DNA of 64,000 nucleotides. Source: VXRJ01 sp964636705. Its GTDB lineage: Bacteria; Acidobacteriota; Vicinamibacteria; Vicinamibacterales; UBA8438. Each line of letters starts with the position of its first letter. The first letter of the stretch is position 1. The stretch spans positions 1 through 64,000 of the forward strand of contig CAZWUJ010000007.1 in assembly GCA_964636705.1 (NCBI GenBank), written 5' to 3'. This document shows, one piece after another, positions 1 to 8,652 of the stretch. The position numbers and the translations under genes were made by a program. The notes under the pieces are model-generated. The model did not search any database, was not told the DNA's origin, and was given only the letters and a program-made list of their open reading frames with translations.

Positions 1-21
1 GGATGCATGATAGCATCTAAT

Positions 22-35
22 ATACGTTTACGTAT
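22..35. repeat. Inverted repeat upstream of first gene
   Basis: ATACGT-TT-ACGTAT is a perfect 6-bp inverted repeat in a locally AT-rich patch, just after another small inverted repeat (GATGC/GCATC at 2-17). The rest of 1-181 shows no convincing gene. The palindrome could be an operator for the gene starting at 182 or part of the end of an upstream unit; the window edge prevents a decision. Confidence 0.3.
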
Positions 36-181
36 TTATGGTAGCTAGTACTAAGCGTCTGCGCCCTGAAACGGTGCAGACTTCGGACGACGCGCGCCGG
101 GGCGTAGTTGCAATAGCGTGGCGACTGGGCGATCATGGCCGGGAACGGCCGTCAGACAGCCCCGCCGGGGGGGAGGATCAG

Positions 182-1246
182 ATGAGTTACCGCAGTCTCG
201 CGCCAGTCATCGTGGTGCTCACCGCCGGACTGCTGGCGCAGCCCTTGACGGCGCTGGGGCAGGCGCAGGATGCGGACGGCGCCGCCACCTACGAGCCGCC
301 GAGGATGCCGGACGGGCGGCCCGACCTGCAAGGATTCTGGACCACCCAGACGTTCACCCCGCTGCAGCGGCCGGAACACCTGGGGGATCAGGCATTCTTC
401 ACGGAGGAGGAGGCAGCGGCGCTCCAGGCGCAGTTGACGGCCGAAGGAGTGGACCCCCTGGCCGCCGCCCCCATCAATATCGAGGATCCCGATGAGCGCG
501 ACCAGGCGCTCTATCAGGAGAATCGCGACCGGACCGGGTACGTCCACTACGACAACGAGCTCTGGCTCCGCACGCCGGTCCCGAAGGGGATCTCGACGCG
601 GCGGACGTCACTGGTCGTCGACCCTCCGAACGGCAGGATCCCACCCACCAACGCGGAGGCGGAGCAACGCGCCGCGGCACGGCGCGCGGCGCGGGAGGGA
701 CGCGGCAACTTCGACGGCCACGAGTTGCGGCCGCTTGCCGAACGGTGCATGGTCTGGGCGCACAACGGGCCGCCGATGCTGCCGCCTCCGTACAACGACA
801 TCCACCAGATCTTTCAGACTGAGGATTACGTAGTGATCTTCACGGAGTTGAACACCAATCCGCCGCGGATCATTCCCGTCAACGGCCTGCCGCCCATGTC
901 CGACAAGATCCGCCAGTACCCGGGCGACTCGCGCGGGCGTTGGGAGGGCGACACCCTCGTGGTGGAGACGGCGCACTACAACGACAAGGGCAGATGGCGC
1001 GGTTCCAGTGACCAATTGCGCGCTGTCGAGCGCTTCACCCGTATCTCCGACACTGAGATCCGCTACGAGTGGACGGTGACGGACCCGGGAACCTGGGACG
1101 TGCCGTGGAGCGTCGAGATCCCGATGGTGGCGACTGAAGGCCCGATGTACGAGTACGCCTGCCACGAGGGCAACTACGACATCCGGCACATCCTGGAGAT
1201 CTACCGCAACATCGAGGCCCAGGAGGCGGCGGGCGAACGCCGGTAG
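182..1246 (+). CDS. Secreted PDGxPDLxGxW-type protein
   Basis: Exported protein of 354 residues and unknown function. I start it at 182 rather than at the longer open frame from 38 because ATG 182 follows a GGAGG and begins a clear signal peptide (MSYRSLAPVIVVLTAGLLAQ, cleaved near ALGQA). The mature start carries PRMPDGRPDLQGFWTTQTFTPLQRP, a pattern common in secreted acidobacterial proteins. The C-terminal half has the conserved-looking RGRWEGDTLVVETAHYND and the end motif YEYACHEGNYDIRHILE. A paralogue lies at 8653-9660 with the same motifs. The enzymatic role is not known to me. Confidence 0.85.
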   Translation: MSYRSLAPVIVVLTAGLLAQPLTALGQAQDADGAATYEPPRMPDGRPDLQGFWTTQTFTPLQRPEHLGDQAFFTEEEAAALQAQLTAEGVDPLAAAPINIEDPDERDQALYQENRDRTGYVHYDNELWLRTPVPKGISTRRTSLVVDPPNGRIPPTNAEAEQRAAARRAAREGRGNFDGHELRPLAERCMVWAHNGPPMLPPPYNDIHQIFQTEDYVVIFTELNTNPPRIIPVNGLPPMSDKIRQYPGDSRGRWEGDTLVVETAHYNDKGRWRGSSDQLRAVERFTRISDTEIRYEWTVTDPGTWDVPWSVEIPMVATEGPMYEYACHEGNYDIRHILEIYRNIEAQEAAGERR

Positions 1247-1303
1247 CCTGGACGCGCACGCTACGCGAATCGCGACCGGCAGGCGAACCGGCTACGGCAT
1301 CCG

Positions 1304-2875
1304 CTACTGTTTCCCGATCGCCGACTGCCCCTGGCGCAGGACGTACTTCTGGATCTTTCCGGTTGCCGTCTTCGGCAGTTGTTCGACAAACGTCACGTGG
1401 CGGGGCACCTTGAAGTGCGCCATCTCATCGCGCGCCCAGGCGATGAGCTCCTCCACCGTGACCGATGCGCCGGCAGCAAGGACGACAAACGCGTGAGGGG
1501 TCTCGCCCCACTTCGGATCGGGCACGCCGACAACGGCGACCTCGAGAATCGCGGGGTGGCGCATCAGGACGCCTTCCACCTCGACTGACGAGATGTTCTC
1601 GCCGCCGCTGATGATGACGTCCTTGAACCGGTCGCGGATCTCGACGTAGCCGTCAGGATGCACCACGGCGGCGTCACCGCTGTGGAACCAGCCACCCCGC
1701 ATCGCCGTGGCGGTCGCCTCCGGATCGTCGTAGTAGCCGGCCATAACGACATTCCCGCGCACGACGATCTCGCCCAGCGTCGCCGCATCGCGCGGGACGT
1801 CCTCCCCCGCCTCGTCCACTACCCGCAACTCGCCGGAGGTGACCAGTTCCACCCCCTGGCGCGCCTTGATAATGGCGCGATCCTTGAGCGTCAGGCTAGC
1901 GTGTTCGGGGCGCGGCTCGCAGACGGTGATGAGCGGCGCCGTCTCCGTCAGGCCGTAGACATGCTGCAGCGTCCACCCGAGTTCGCCTTCGATCCGTTGA
2001 ATCGTCGCCGCCGCCGGAGGCGCCCCCGCCGTCATCACCCGCACTCCTTCGGGAGCCGCCGCACGCGCGTCAGGTGGCGCGTTCGCCAGCATGATCAGCA
2101 CCGTCGGCGCCGCGCAGAGATGCGTTACGGATTCATCGCGCATCAATCCGAACACCTTTACGGGGTCGACCGCCCGCAGACAGACGTGCGTACCGCCGGC
2201 CGCAGTGACGATCCAGGTGAACGTCCATCCGTTCGCATGGAACATCGGCAGCGTCCAGAGATACCGCACCCCCACCGTCATCGGCCAGTGGATAAGGGTG
2301 CCGACCGCGTTCATGTACGCGTTGCGGTGGGTGATCATCACGCCCTTGGGGCGCGACGTGGTCCCGCTGGTGTAGTTGATCGTCAGCAAGTCGCGCTCGT
2401 CGACGGAGGGCGCGTCGAAGCGCGGCGATTCGGCGCCGAGAAGCGCAGCGTAGTCGAGCCACCCGTCCCGGGCCCCTTCGAGGGCAACGCAGTGCTCCAC
2501 CGCCGGGCAATCCGGCCGGATGCCATCAACCGCTTCCACATGCTCGGCCGCCGCGCAGACCACCTTCGCGCCGCTGTGGCGGATGATGTACGCGATCTCC
2601 TCGGGGGTCAGGCGGAAGTTGATCGGGACCAGCACCGCGCCGATCTGCGGAACGCCGTAGAACGATTCGAGCTGTGCGTGGGTGTTCGGCGAGATGTACG
2701 CGACGCGGTCACCCTTGCCGACGCCGAGGCGTTGCAGCGCGGCGGACCACCGATCACAACGATCGAACAGTTCGGCGTAGGTGAGCCGTAGCGCGCCGTC
2801 GACGACCGCCTCACGGTCCGCGTACAAACCGCGGGCGCGACGCTGAAACTCCAGCGGCGTCAGTGGCGTTTCCAA
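1304..2875 (-). CDS. AMP-dependent acyl-CoA synthetase
   Basis: ANL-superfamily ligase of 523 residues that should activate a fatty or aromatic carboxylic acid to its acyl-CoA through an acyl-AMP, probably in the cytoplasm. Visible motifs are the P-loop TINYTSGTTSRPKGV (about residues 165-179), the A5 motif YGLTETAP, the A7/A8 region GWFHSGDAAVVHPDGYVEIRDR followed by KDVIISGGENIS, and the catalytic lysine motif KTATGKIQKYVLR near the end. Length is normal for the FadD3/medium-chain type. It lies downstream of the NIPSNAP gene on the same strand (43-bp gap). The substrate cannot be read from sequence; the nearby tannase-like esterase makes an aromatic acid possible, but this is inference. Confidence 0.9.
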   Translation of the reverse strand: METPLTPLEFQRRARGLYADREAVVDGALRLTYAELFDRCDRWSAALQRLGVGKGDRVAYISPNTHAQLESFYGVPQIGAVLVPINFRLTPEEIAYIIRHSGAKVVCAAAEHVEAVDGIRPDCPAVEHCVALEGARDGWLDYAALLGAESPRFDAPSVDERDLLTINYTSGTTSRPKGVMITHRNAYMNAVGTLIHWPMTVGVRYLWTLPMFHANGWTFTWIVTAAGGTHVCLRAVDPVKVFGLMRDESVTHLCAAPTVLIMLANAPPDARAAAPEGVRVMTAGAPPAAATIQRIEGELGWTLQHVYGLTETAPLITVCEPRPEHASLTLKDRAIIKARQGVELVTSGELRVVDEAGEDVPRDAATLGEIVVRGNVVMAGYYDDPEATATAMRGGWFHSGDAAVVHPDGYVEIRDRFKDVIISGGENISSVEVEGVLMRHPAILEVAVVGVPDPKWGETPHAFVVLAAGASVTVEELIAWARDEMAHFKVPRHVTFVEQLPKTATGKIQKYVLRQGQSAIGKQ

Positions 2876-2918
2876 GGCTACTCGGCGGCAGCGGGCCGTG
2901 CCAGCGGGCGCCCCGCAC

Positions 2919-3392
2919 CTACTTCAGGTGCGAGTAGTCGGTCGAACTCATGTAGTAGACGACCGGACGCTGAATCGGCACGTTGTACTTCGCGAGCAGC
3001 GCGTCCCATGCAGGATCCTCGCGGAACTTGCCCCAGACTTCCTGACGGTGATCCCAATCGCGGTACGCCAGCATCCAGACCAGCGTGTCCGGCTTCTGGA
3101 GGTCCTGCCAGACGGCGACTACCTCCGCGCCATGCTTCTCGAAGATCGCGACTTCCTCTTCCCGGAACCGCTGGTGAAGCATGTCGATGTCGCCCACGAA
3201 GTCGCCCTGGCCGACGCGCGAGTGGTCGACCGTGTACATCCGCAGCTCGAAGCAGCGGGCTCCGTCGCCGACATTGTTGGTGAGTTCCGACGGCAACTGA
3301 CCCTTCGGACCACAGGGCCCCTCAAAGCCCTGGGCGCTGGCCAGACCGACAAAACCGAAGCTGATGATGACGGCAAGCACGAATGTACGCAT
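2919..3392 (-). CDS. Secreted NIPSNAP-family protein
   Basis: Protein of 157 residues with a signal peptide (MRTFVLAVIISFGFVGLASA) and a NIPSNAP-like ferredoxin-fold domain: CFELRMYTVDH at its start, then FREEEVAIFEKHGAEVVAVWQ and a typical end with WDALLAKYNVPIQRPVVYYM. I start at 3392, not the longer frame, because ATG 3392 follows a strong GGAGG (AAAGGAGGAAGAGTG) and begins the signal peptide. It sits between the lipocalin-like gene and the acyl-CoA synthetase, all on the minus strand. Function unknown; export is unusual compared with eukaryotic NIPSNAPs but common in Acidobacteria-type genomes. Confidence 0.88.
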   Translation of the reverse strand: MRTFVLAVIISFGFVGLASAQGFEGPCGPKGQLPSELTNNVGDGARCFELRMYTVDHSRVGQGDFVGDIDMLHQRFREEEVAIFEKHGAEVVAVWQDLQKPDTLVWMLAYRDWDHRQEVWGKFREDPAWDALLAKYNVPIQRPVVYYMSSTDYSHLK

Positions 3393-3484
3393 CACTCTTC
3401 CTCCTTTCGTCGCCCGTTCGCGACAGGTCACTTCAATCAGGCAGAGCATTGTATGGCAGCCCGGGCGGTATCCGTCACATTCGG

Positions 3485-4537
3485 CTATTCGCCTGCGCCG
3501 GGATCGAGCGTGCTGACGCGGTTCCAGAAGACCGACGTCTGGCTCTCGCGCCCTTCGCCATCGGTCGCAACCGGCGGCTGCAGGACGAGCTGGCCGTCGC
3601 GAAACGCAAAGCCGCGAGGCGCGTCGGTCCCTACCTGGGTCGGGTTGACGTGCCCCGCGCGGTGATGCACGACCACGTCCTCGTCCGCCTCCAGGCTGAA
3701 CGGGCCGAAGTAGCTGAGGTAGGTGCCCATCGCGGCCTGCGCCTCCGGCGCCGTCGGGCGCGTGCCCTCGTAGCGCTGGCGCTCGGAACGCATCAACTGC
3801 ACCGCCATCTGGCCCGAGGGCATGTACGCCAGGTAGCCGTCGGCGTACTGCGCGACCGGCAGGTCGTCCCCGTCGAGCGACCGCCGCTCGAACCGGTCGA
3901 TCGCCCAAAAGCCATAGAACCGCGCCGCGTCGGGGCCCAATTCTCCCGCCGCCGGCACGCGGTCCCAGAAGTGGCGCAACTGAACGCCGGTCGTGCCGTA
4001 CGCGCACCCGCTGCCCGTGACGTAGGAATCGGGGCACTGCAGACCAGGCGTCAGAACCAACTGACCACCTGCGAACTCATAGAACGACTCCAGGTCGGTG
4101 CCGGTCAGGCGTGGGTTGAGACTGCCGGCGATCCGGTGCCTGACGTAGCCCTCCGCCTCGCGGACCTCGTAGGCGCCGAAATACGCCTCGTACCCCTCGA
4201 CCGCGGACTGAACGTCGTCCACCGGCCGATCCACCTGCTGCACGATCATCCCGAACCGCTCGCCGTCATGCATCAGGTAGCCGAGCACCTCGGCCAGGCC
4301 CACCGTCGGGTGCATCAGGTCGGAGAGCGGATCGCCGCGCTGGTCGTACCGTTCGGTGCGCACGAGGCGCCATGTCCCCGTGAATTGCTCGCGCGGATCG
4401 GCCGCGGCGGCGGCCGGACTCGCCGCATCCGTCACCTCGCCCGTATCCGCCGCGCCACAACCGGCCGCAACGGACACGGCAAGAGCCGCCGGTGCGACCC
4501 ACACGGTGCTGCGCCATCCTTCCGTCGCCATAGTCAT
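3485..4537 (-). CDS. Lipocalin-like lipoprotein with two repeats
   Basis: Probable lipoprotein of 350 residues (hydrophobic segment ending LAVSVAAGC, lipobox AAGC), with two related lipocalin-like halves: the first opens FTGTWRLVRTERYDQRG and contains EAYFGAYEV..GYVRHRIAGSLNP, the second contains GTYLSYFGPFSLE..DVVVHHRAGHVNPTQVGT. The two matching H(R/H)xAGxxNP segments indicate an internal duplication. Its start overlaps the stop of the tannase-like gene by four bases (ATGA), so the two are translationally coupled; ATG at 4531 is a possible alternative. Ligand unknown. Confidence 0.85.
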   Translation of the reverse strand: MTMATEGWRSTVWVAPAALAVSVAAGCGAADTGEVTDAASPAAAAADPREQFTGTWRLVRTERYDQRGDPLSDLMHPTVGLAEVLGYLMHDGERFGMIVQQVDRPVDDVQSAVEGYEAYFGAYEVREAEGYVRHRIAGSLNPRLTGTDLESFYEFAGGQLVLTPGLQCPDSYVTGSGCAYGTTGVQLRHFWDRVPAAGELGPDAARFYGFWAIDRFERRSLDGDDLPVAQYADGYLAYMPSGQMAVQLMRSERQRYEGTRPTAPEAQAAMGTYLSYFGPFSLEADEDVVVHHRAGHVNPTQVGTDAPRGFAFRDGQLVLQPPVATDGEGRESQTSVFWNRVSTLDPGAGE

Positions 4538-6090
4538 CCTTCCGGGGGCGCCTGACAGACGAAACTGTCAGCGTCGTTTACGTCGCCCGTCCCTGCGTAG
4601 CGTGCCACGTCGGGATAGGGACAGACCGGGCGTGTCATCAGAACGTTGCCGTCGCGATCGACGCGCTGACCCACCAACCGCGCGGGCGCCGTGCCCTCTT
4701 CTACCCACTCCACCAGATACGGCAAGGCGTCGATGCTGGTAATCCCGCGACCGCCGGCGCAATGGAACATCCCGGGTACCATGAACAGCCGGTAGACATC
4801 CCCTGCATCGGGCGTCGCGGCCAGCACGTCCTCGTAGTAGTTGACCGCCATCATCGGATTGAGCGCGGTATCCGACCAGCCGTGATAGGTGATCATCTTA
4901 CCGCCCGCGTCACGGAAGCGTGTCAGGTCCGGATCGGTCGCATCGAGGATGCCGCGGATTGCATCCATCCGATGTGGATCCTCATCGAAGTCGAACTGAT
5001 CGAGCGACCAGTCGGGATCGTCCCGCGTGAACGCCATGTACCGCATGAAGGTGACGCCGAACGTCTCGAGCAGCGGCGTACCACCTGAGGGATCCACGAA
5101 CCAGCGTCCCCAGCCGCTGACCCGCGCCGCGGGCGAGCCGAGCGGGTCGCCGAGCTCGGCACCGAGCGGCTGTCCTGGGAAGTACGGCTCTCCACGGCTG
5201 ACGACGCCCCCGTAGATCCGGGCCAGGGTCTGGCGCTCCCCCTCCGTCAGGCAGGCGTCGCTGTCGGAACCGTCGCAGGCCGGGTAGTCGACCGTGAGAT
5301 CGAAATCACACCGGCGGGGATCGTCGATAAGGCCGTCTTCCAGTCCGTCGATGGCGTCGCAGCGCGCATAGATCGCCTCGCCCACGCTCGCGATCTGCGC
5401 CAGGCTGAGCGGGTTCTCGCGCATTGCCTGCGAGAACCAGACTCCGCCAATCTGGGTGTTCGTGAAGTCGAGGACCGGAGCGCCCGCCACGATGCCGTCG
5501 AAGTCCTCCGGGAAGCGCTGGGCCGACATCAATCCCTGCCGGCCGCCAGTCGAGCAGCCGAGCCAGTAGTCATAGTCGGCGGGGCGGCCGTAGTACTCCG
5601 CGATCAGCTCCTTCACCTCGACCGCCGTCAGATGGACGGCCCGGTAGGCGTAGTCGATCTCGCCGTCACGGTTGTTGTACGCGAACGTGGCGAGCGGAAA
5701 GCGCGCCGCGTCGTGACCGGTGTCGGTGGAGGCAGTGACGTAACCCTCGTCGCGCAACGGGTCGTCGCGACCCTTCACCGGCTGCTGCCCGGCGTAGCCG
5801 CCTCCACCCCGCATGACGAAGCGGCCGTTCCAGTCGGTCGGGAGACGCGCCGCGAACCGGATGTTGGGACGGATCATCGCGTCGACCCAGCAGTACTCGG
5901 CCGGGGTGCCGGGATTCATCAATTCCGCGTCCATCACCGTGACATCGAAGTCGGTGCTTGACAGGAACGCTTGACAGCCGCGCGGCGCCTCGTTGCCAGG
6001 TCCGCTGGCGGCTTCTCGAGGCGCACTCTGGCAACCGAGGGTTACGGCAGCGAGCGTCACGCCCACGAGGAGAACGCCGTTGCTGCGCAT
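4534..6090 (-). CDS. Tannase/feruloyl esterase family lipoprotein
   Basis: Predicted secreted alpha/beta-hydrolase of 518 residues in the tannase/feruloyl esterase family, which cleaves esters of aromatic acids. The N-terminus MRSNGVLLVGVTLAAVTLGC is a lipoprotein signal. Seen: LPTDWNGRFVMRGGGGYAG (oxyanion region), the nucleophile segment DYWLGCSTGGRQGLMSAQRFPEDFDGIVAGAPV with the serine elbow GCSTGG, the acid region YHGWSDTALNP and the His region VPGMFHCAGG. A long open frame reaches 7272, but the part above 6090 is antisense to two other genes. First gene of a coupled pair with the lipocalin-like lipoprotein. Confidence 0.92.
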   Translation of the reverse strand: MRSNGVLLVGVTLAAVTLGCQSAPREAASGPGNEAPRGCQAFLSSTDFDVTVMDAELMNPGTPAEYCWVDAMIRPNIRFAARLPTDWNGRFVMRGGGGYAGQQPVKGRDDPLRDEGYVTASTDTGHDAARFPLATFAYNNRDGEIDYAYRAVHLTAVEVKELIAEYYGRPADYDYWLGCSTGGRQGLMSAQRFPEDFDGIVAGAPVLDFTNTQIGGVWFSQAMRENPLSLAQIASVGEAIYARCDAIDGLEDGLIDDPRRCDFDLTVDYPACDGSDSDACLTEGERQTLARIYGGVVSRGEPYFPGQPLGAELGDPLGSPAARVSGWGRWFVDPSGGTPLLETFGVTFMRYMAFTRDDPDWSLDQFDFDEDPHRMDAIRGILDATDPDLTRFRDAGGKMITYHGWSDTALNPMMAVNYYEDVLAATPDAGDVYRLFMVPGMFHCAGGRGITSIDALPYLVEWVEEGTAPARLVGQRVDRDGNVLMTRPVCPYPDVARYAGTGDVNDADSFVCQAPPEG

Positions 6091-6171
6091 GCGGCAGTAT
6101 GGCACACGGACCACCATCACCGAGGCGGGGACGCGCCATACCGCGGGACCCGGTGATAGGATGCAGCGCGG

Positions 6172-7092
6172 ATGGATTCGCACCTGGAGCGCCCGACCCC
6201 CTGGTTGCGGCCCGGATGGCTCTCGCTTGCGTTCGTCGTGGCGCTGGGGTTGGCGGCCGAGACGGCCGCGCAGCCCGGCGGGGACGCCGACACCAATCCC
6301 TTTGCCGGCAACTGGCGCGGCGCCGCAACCGCCGCGGACGGCGCGACAACCGATGTGGTCCTTACGTTGACGGATGTCGATGGCGCCTGGGCAGGCGCCG
6401 TTTCGGGTTTCGAGCCGGGACGCGAAGCGCCACTGACGCGCATCGACATCAGGGGCGGCTCCCTCGTCGCGGAGGCCGAGGTGGCGACCCGTTTCGGCCC
6501 GCTTCTCGTCCGCTACGACCTGACCCTCGCCGATGAGGGCGGCCACCTGACGGGAACGCGGCAGGTGATCGCCGGGGCCGAGCGGATCGCCTCCGACGTC
6601 GAGCTGCAGCGGCGGCGCCGGAACGACGTGCCGCAACCCCAGGTAGAGCAACGAATCGGCTACTTCGCCGGCACCTGGCGGTTCGACTACCTTGGCGGTG
6701 AGTATCCACCCCTGAGTATCGGGACACGCAGCGGTCAGGTCGTCTTCACGCAGCGGCACGACGCGCCCTGGGTGGACGGCGCGGTGACCGGCGAGGTCTT
6801 CGGGGAAGCCTACGAGGAACGTGTTTCCATCGGCTTCGACCCGGAGAGCCAGACGCTGGTCGTCCAGGAACGGTTGCCCAACGGCGCCGAACTGCTCAGC
6901 GTGGGCGATTGGCGCAGTCCCGTCGGCATCGACTTCGTCACGCGGCCGGTCGAGATGGATGGACGAACGTACCAGTTGCGCCGGCGTCTGGCCGTCACGT
7001 CGGAACGGGCATTCCGGGTGACGGAGGAGTTTTCCGTCGACGGCGGGCCGTTCCGGCGCCTCGGCAACGCCGACTATCAACGCATCGACTGA
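6172..7092 (+). CDS. Secreted protein of unknown function
   Basis: Protein of 306 residues with an N-terminal hydrophobic export segment (WLSLAFVVALGLAAETAAQ). Two beta-rich halves follow: NPFAGNWRGAATAADGATTDVV and later YFAGTWRFDYLGGEYPPLSIG, both with the G-x-W pattern seen in calycin-like folds. The second half resembles secreted DUF1579-like proteins, but I cannot assign a family with confidence. It is divergent from the tannase gene (about 80 bp apart) and 19 bp upstream of pepD on the same strand, so co-transcription with pepD is likely. Confidence 0.75.
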   Translation: MDSHLERPTPWLRPGWLSLAFVVALGLAAETAAQPGGDADTNPFAGNWRGAATAADGATTDVVLTLTDVDGAWAGAVSGFEPGREAPLTRIDIRGGSLVAEAEVATRFGPLLVRYDLTLADEGGHLTGTRQVIAGAERIASDVELQRRRRNDVPQPQVEQRIGYFAGTWRFDYLGGEYPPLSIGTRSGQVVFTQRHDAPWVDGAVTGEVFGEAYEERVSIGFDPESQTLVVQERLPNGAELLSVGDWRSPVGIDFVTRPVEMDGRTYQLRRRLAVTSERAFRVTEEFSVDGGPFRRLGNADYQRID

Positions 7093-7111
7093 TAGCCCGG
7101 AGGAAAATCGC

Positions 7112-8587
7112 ATGACGTTTGTTTCCAGTCTGGAGCCGACTGCCGTCTGGCGCCAGTTCGACACGATTCTGACCATCCCGCGAGCCTCGAAGGACGAGGC
7201 GCGGATGCGGCGGCACGTCATTGCGGCGGCGGACCGGCTCGGCCTCCCGCACGCGGTGGACGCGGCCGGCAATGTCGTCGTAAGAAAGCCGGGAAGCGCG
7301 GGTCATGAGGCGGCGCGCGCGACAGTCCTGCAGTCCCACCTCGACATGGTGCAGGAGAAGAACAGCGACGTCGCCTTCGACTTCGGGAGCGACGCCATAG
7401 TGCCGCAGCGCAAGGGCGACTACGTCACTGCGACCGGCACCACGCTCGGCTCCGACAACGGCATCGGCGTTGCCGCGATGCTTGCCGTCATGGAAGCTGC
7501 AGACCTGAGGCACGGCCCACTCGAGTTCCTCTTCACCATCGACGAGGAGACGGGCCTTACCGGCGCCGCGCAACTCGATGCCTCCCTCCTGGCCGGACGC
7601 CGCCTGCTGAACCTCGACTCCGAGGAAGAGGGGATCGTCTACGTCGGCTGCGCCGGCGGCGGCGACACCCGACTGACGCTCGCCACAGCGAGCGCGCCGG
7701 CCGGCGGCGGCGAACGCCGGGCCACCCTCGCGCTCACCGGCCTGAAGGGAGGCCACTCGGGCTGCGATATCCATCTCCAGCGCGGAAACGCCATCGGCCT
7801 CCTGGCGCGCGCGTTGTGGGCGGCGTATCAGGACACGCCGTTCCGCCTCACGCGCATGGAAGGCGGCAGCGCCCACAACGCCATTCCGCGCGAGGCGTTT
7901 GCGACGGTGGTGGCCGAAGCGGAAGTCCTTGACCAGGTAGTTGCCAGGATCCGTTCCGAGACGCAGGCCATCCAGACAGAATTCCGTCCCGCCGACCCGG
8001 GTATCGAGCTCTCCGTCAACGGTTCCGGGGAGCCAGCCGCCAACAGCGAGCCGTGGACGAAGGAGACGACCGCGACGGTGCTGCGCCTCCTGACCAGCTT
8101 GCCGCATGGCGTTGCGGCGATGAGCTACGACATCCCGGACCTGGTGGAAACGAGCAACAACCTCGCCACCGTCTCCGGCGCCAACGGGTCGGTCGTCATC
8201 ACCACCAGCACGCGCTCGTCGATCGACGCCGCCCTGGACGCGCTGCGCCGCCGCATCCGGGCCACCGGCGAGCTGGCGGGCGCGCGCGTGGAAGAGGGCA
8301 ACGCCTACCCGGGATGGAAACCCAACCTGGACTCCCCGCTGCTCGACGTGGTCAGGCGGGTCCACGCCGAAGTACTGGGGGCGGAGCCTGACGTCAAGGC
8401 GATTCACGCCGGTTTGGAGTGCGGCATCATCGGAAAGAAGACACCGGGCATCGACATGATCTCGTTCGGGCCGACGATCGAGTTCCCGCACTCCCCCGAC
8501 GAACGGGTCCACGTCCACTCGGTGGGCCGCTTCTACCGGCTACTGACCGCCACACTGGCGGCATTGGCCGAGCAGGACGCCGGATAG
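7112..8587 (+). CDS. pepD: Aminoacyl-histidine dipeptidase (M20 family)
   Basis: Cytosolic zinc dipeptidase of 491 residues of the PepD (carnosinase-like) M20 family. The metal-binding signatures are visible: LQSHLDMVQEKN (first His-x-Asp), GTTLGSDNGIGVAA (bridging Asp), TIDEETGLTGA (catalytic and metal Glu pair) and, near the end, the final metal His in KAIHAGLECGIIGKKTPGIDMISFGP. Length matches the family (about 485). ATG 7112 follows a GGAGG (CCCGGAGGAAAATCGC). A complete and ordinary enzyme, probably used for peptide catabolism. Confidence 0.95.
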   Translation: MTFVSSLEPTAVWRQFDTILTIPRASKDEARMRRHVIAAADRLGLPHAVDAAGNVVVRKPGSAGHEAARATVLQSHLDMVQEKNSDVAFDFGSDAIVPQRKGDYVTATGTTLGSDNGIGVAAMLAVMEAADLRHGPLEFLFTIDEETGLTGAAQLDASLLAGRRLLNLDSEEEGIVYVGCAGGGDTRLTLATASAPAGGGERRATLALTGLKGGHSGCDIHLQRGNAIGLLARALWAAYQDTPFRLTRMEGGSAHNAIPREAFATVVAEAEVLDQVVARIRSETQAIQTEFRPADPGIELSVNGSGEPAANSEPWTKETTATVLRLLTSLPHGVAAMSYDIPDLVETSNNLATVSGANGSVVITTSTRSSIDAALDALRRRIRATGELAGARVEEGNAYPGWKPNLDSPLLDVVRRVHAEVLGAEPDVKAIHAGLECGIIGKKTPGIDMISFGPTIEFPHSPDERVHVHSVGRFYRLLTATLAALAEQDAG

Positions 8588-8652
8588 GAGTCGGCCCGGC
8601 GTCCGTCCGGACCAATGATCGGCGCCGCCCTGGGCGACTGGCGGCCGCCGCG

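Noticed and set aside
6091..7272. Extension of the tannase frame upstream to 7272
   Set aside because: It lies antisense to pepD and the 6172 gene and has no family motif; a lipoprotein signal begins at 6090.
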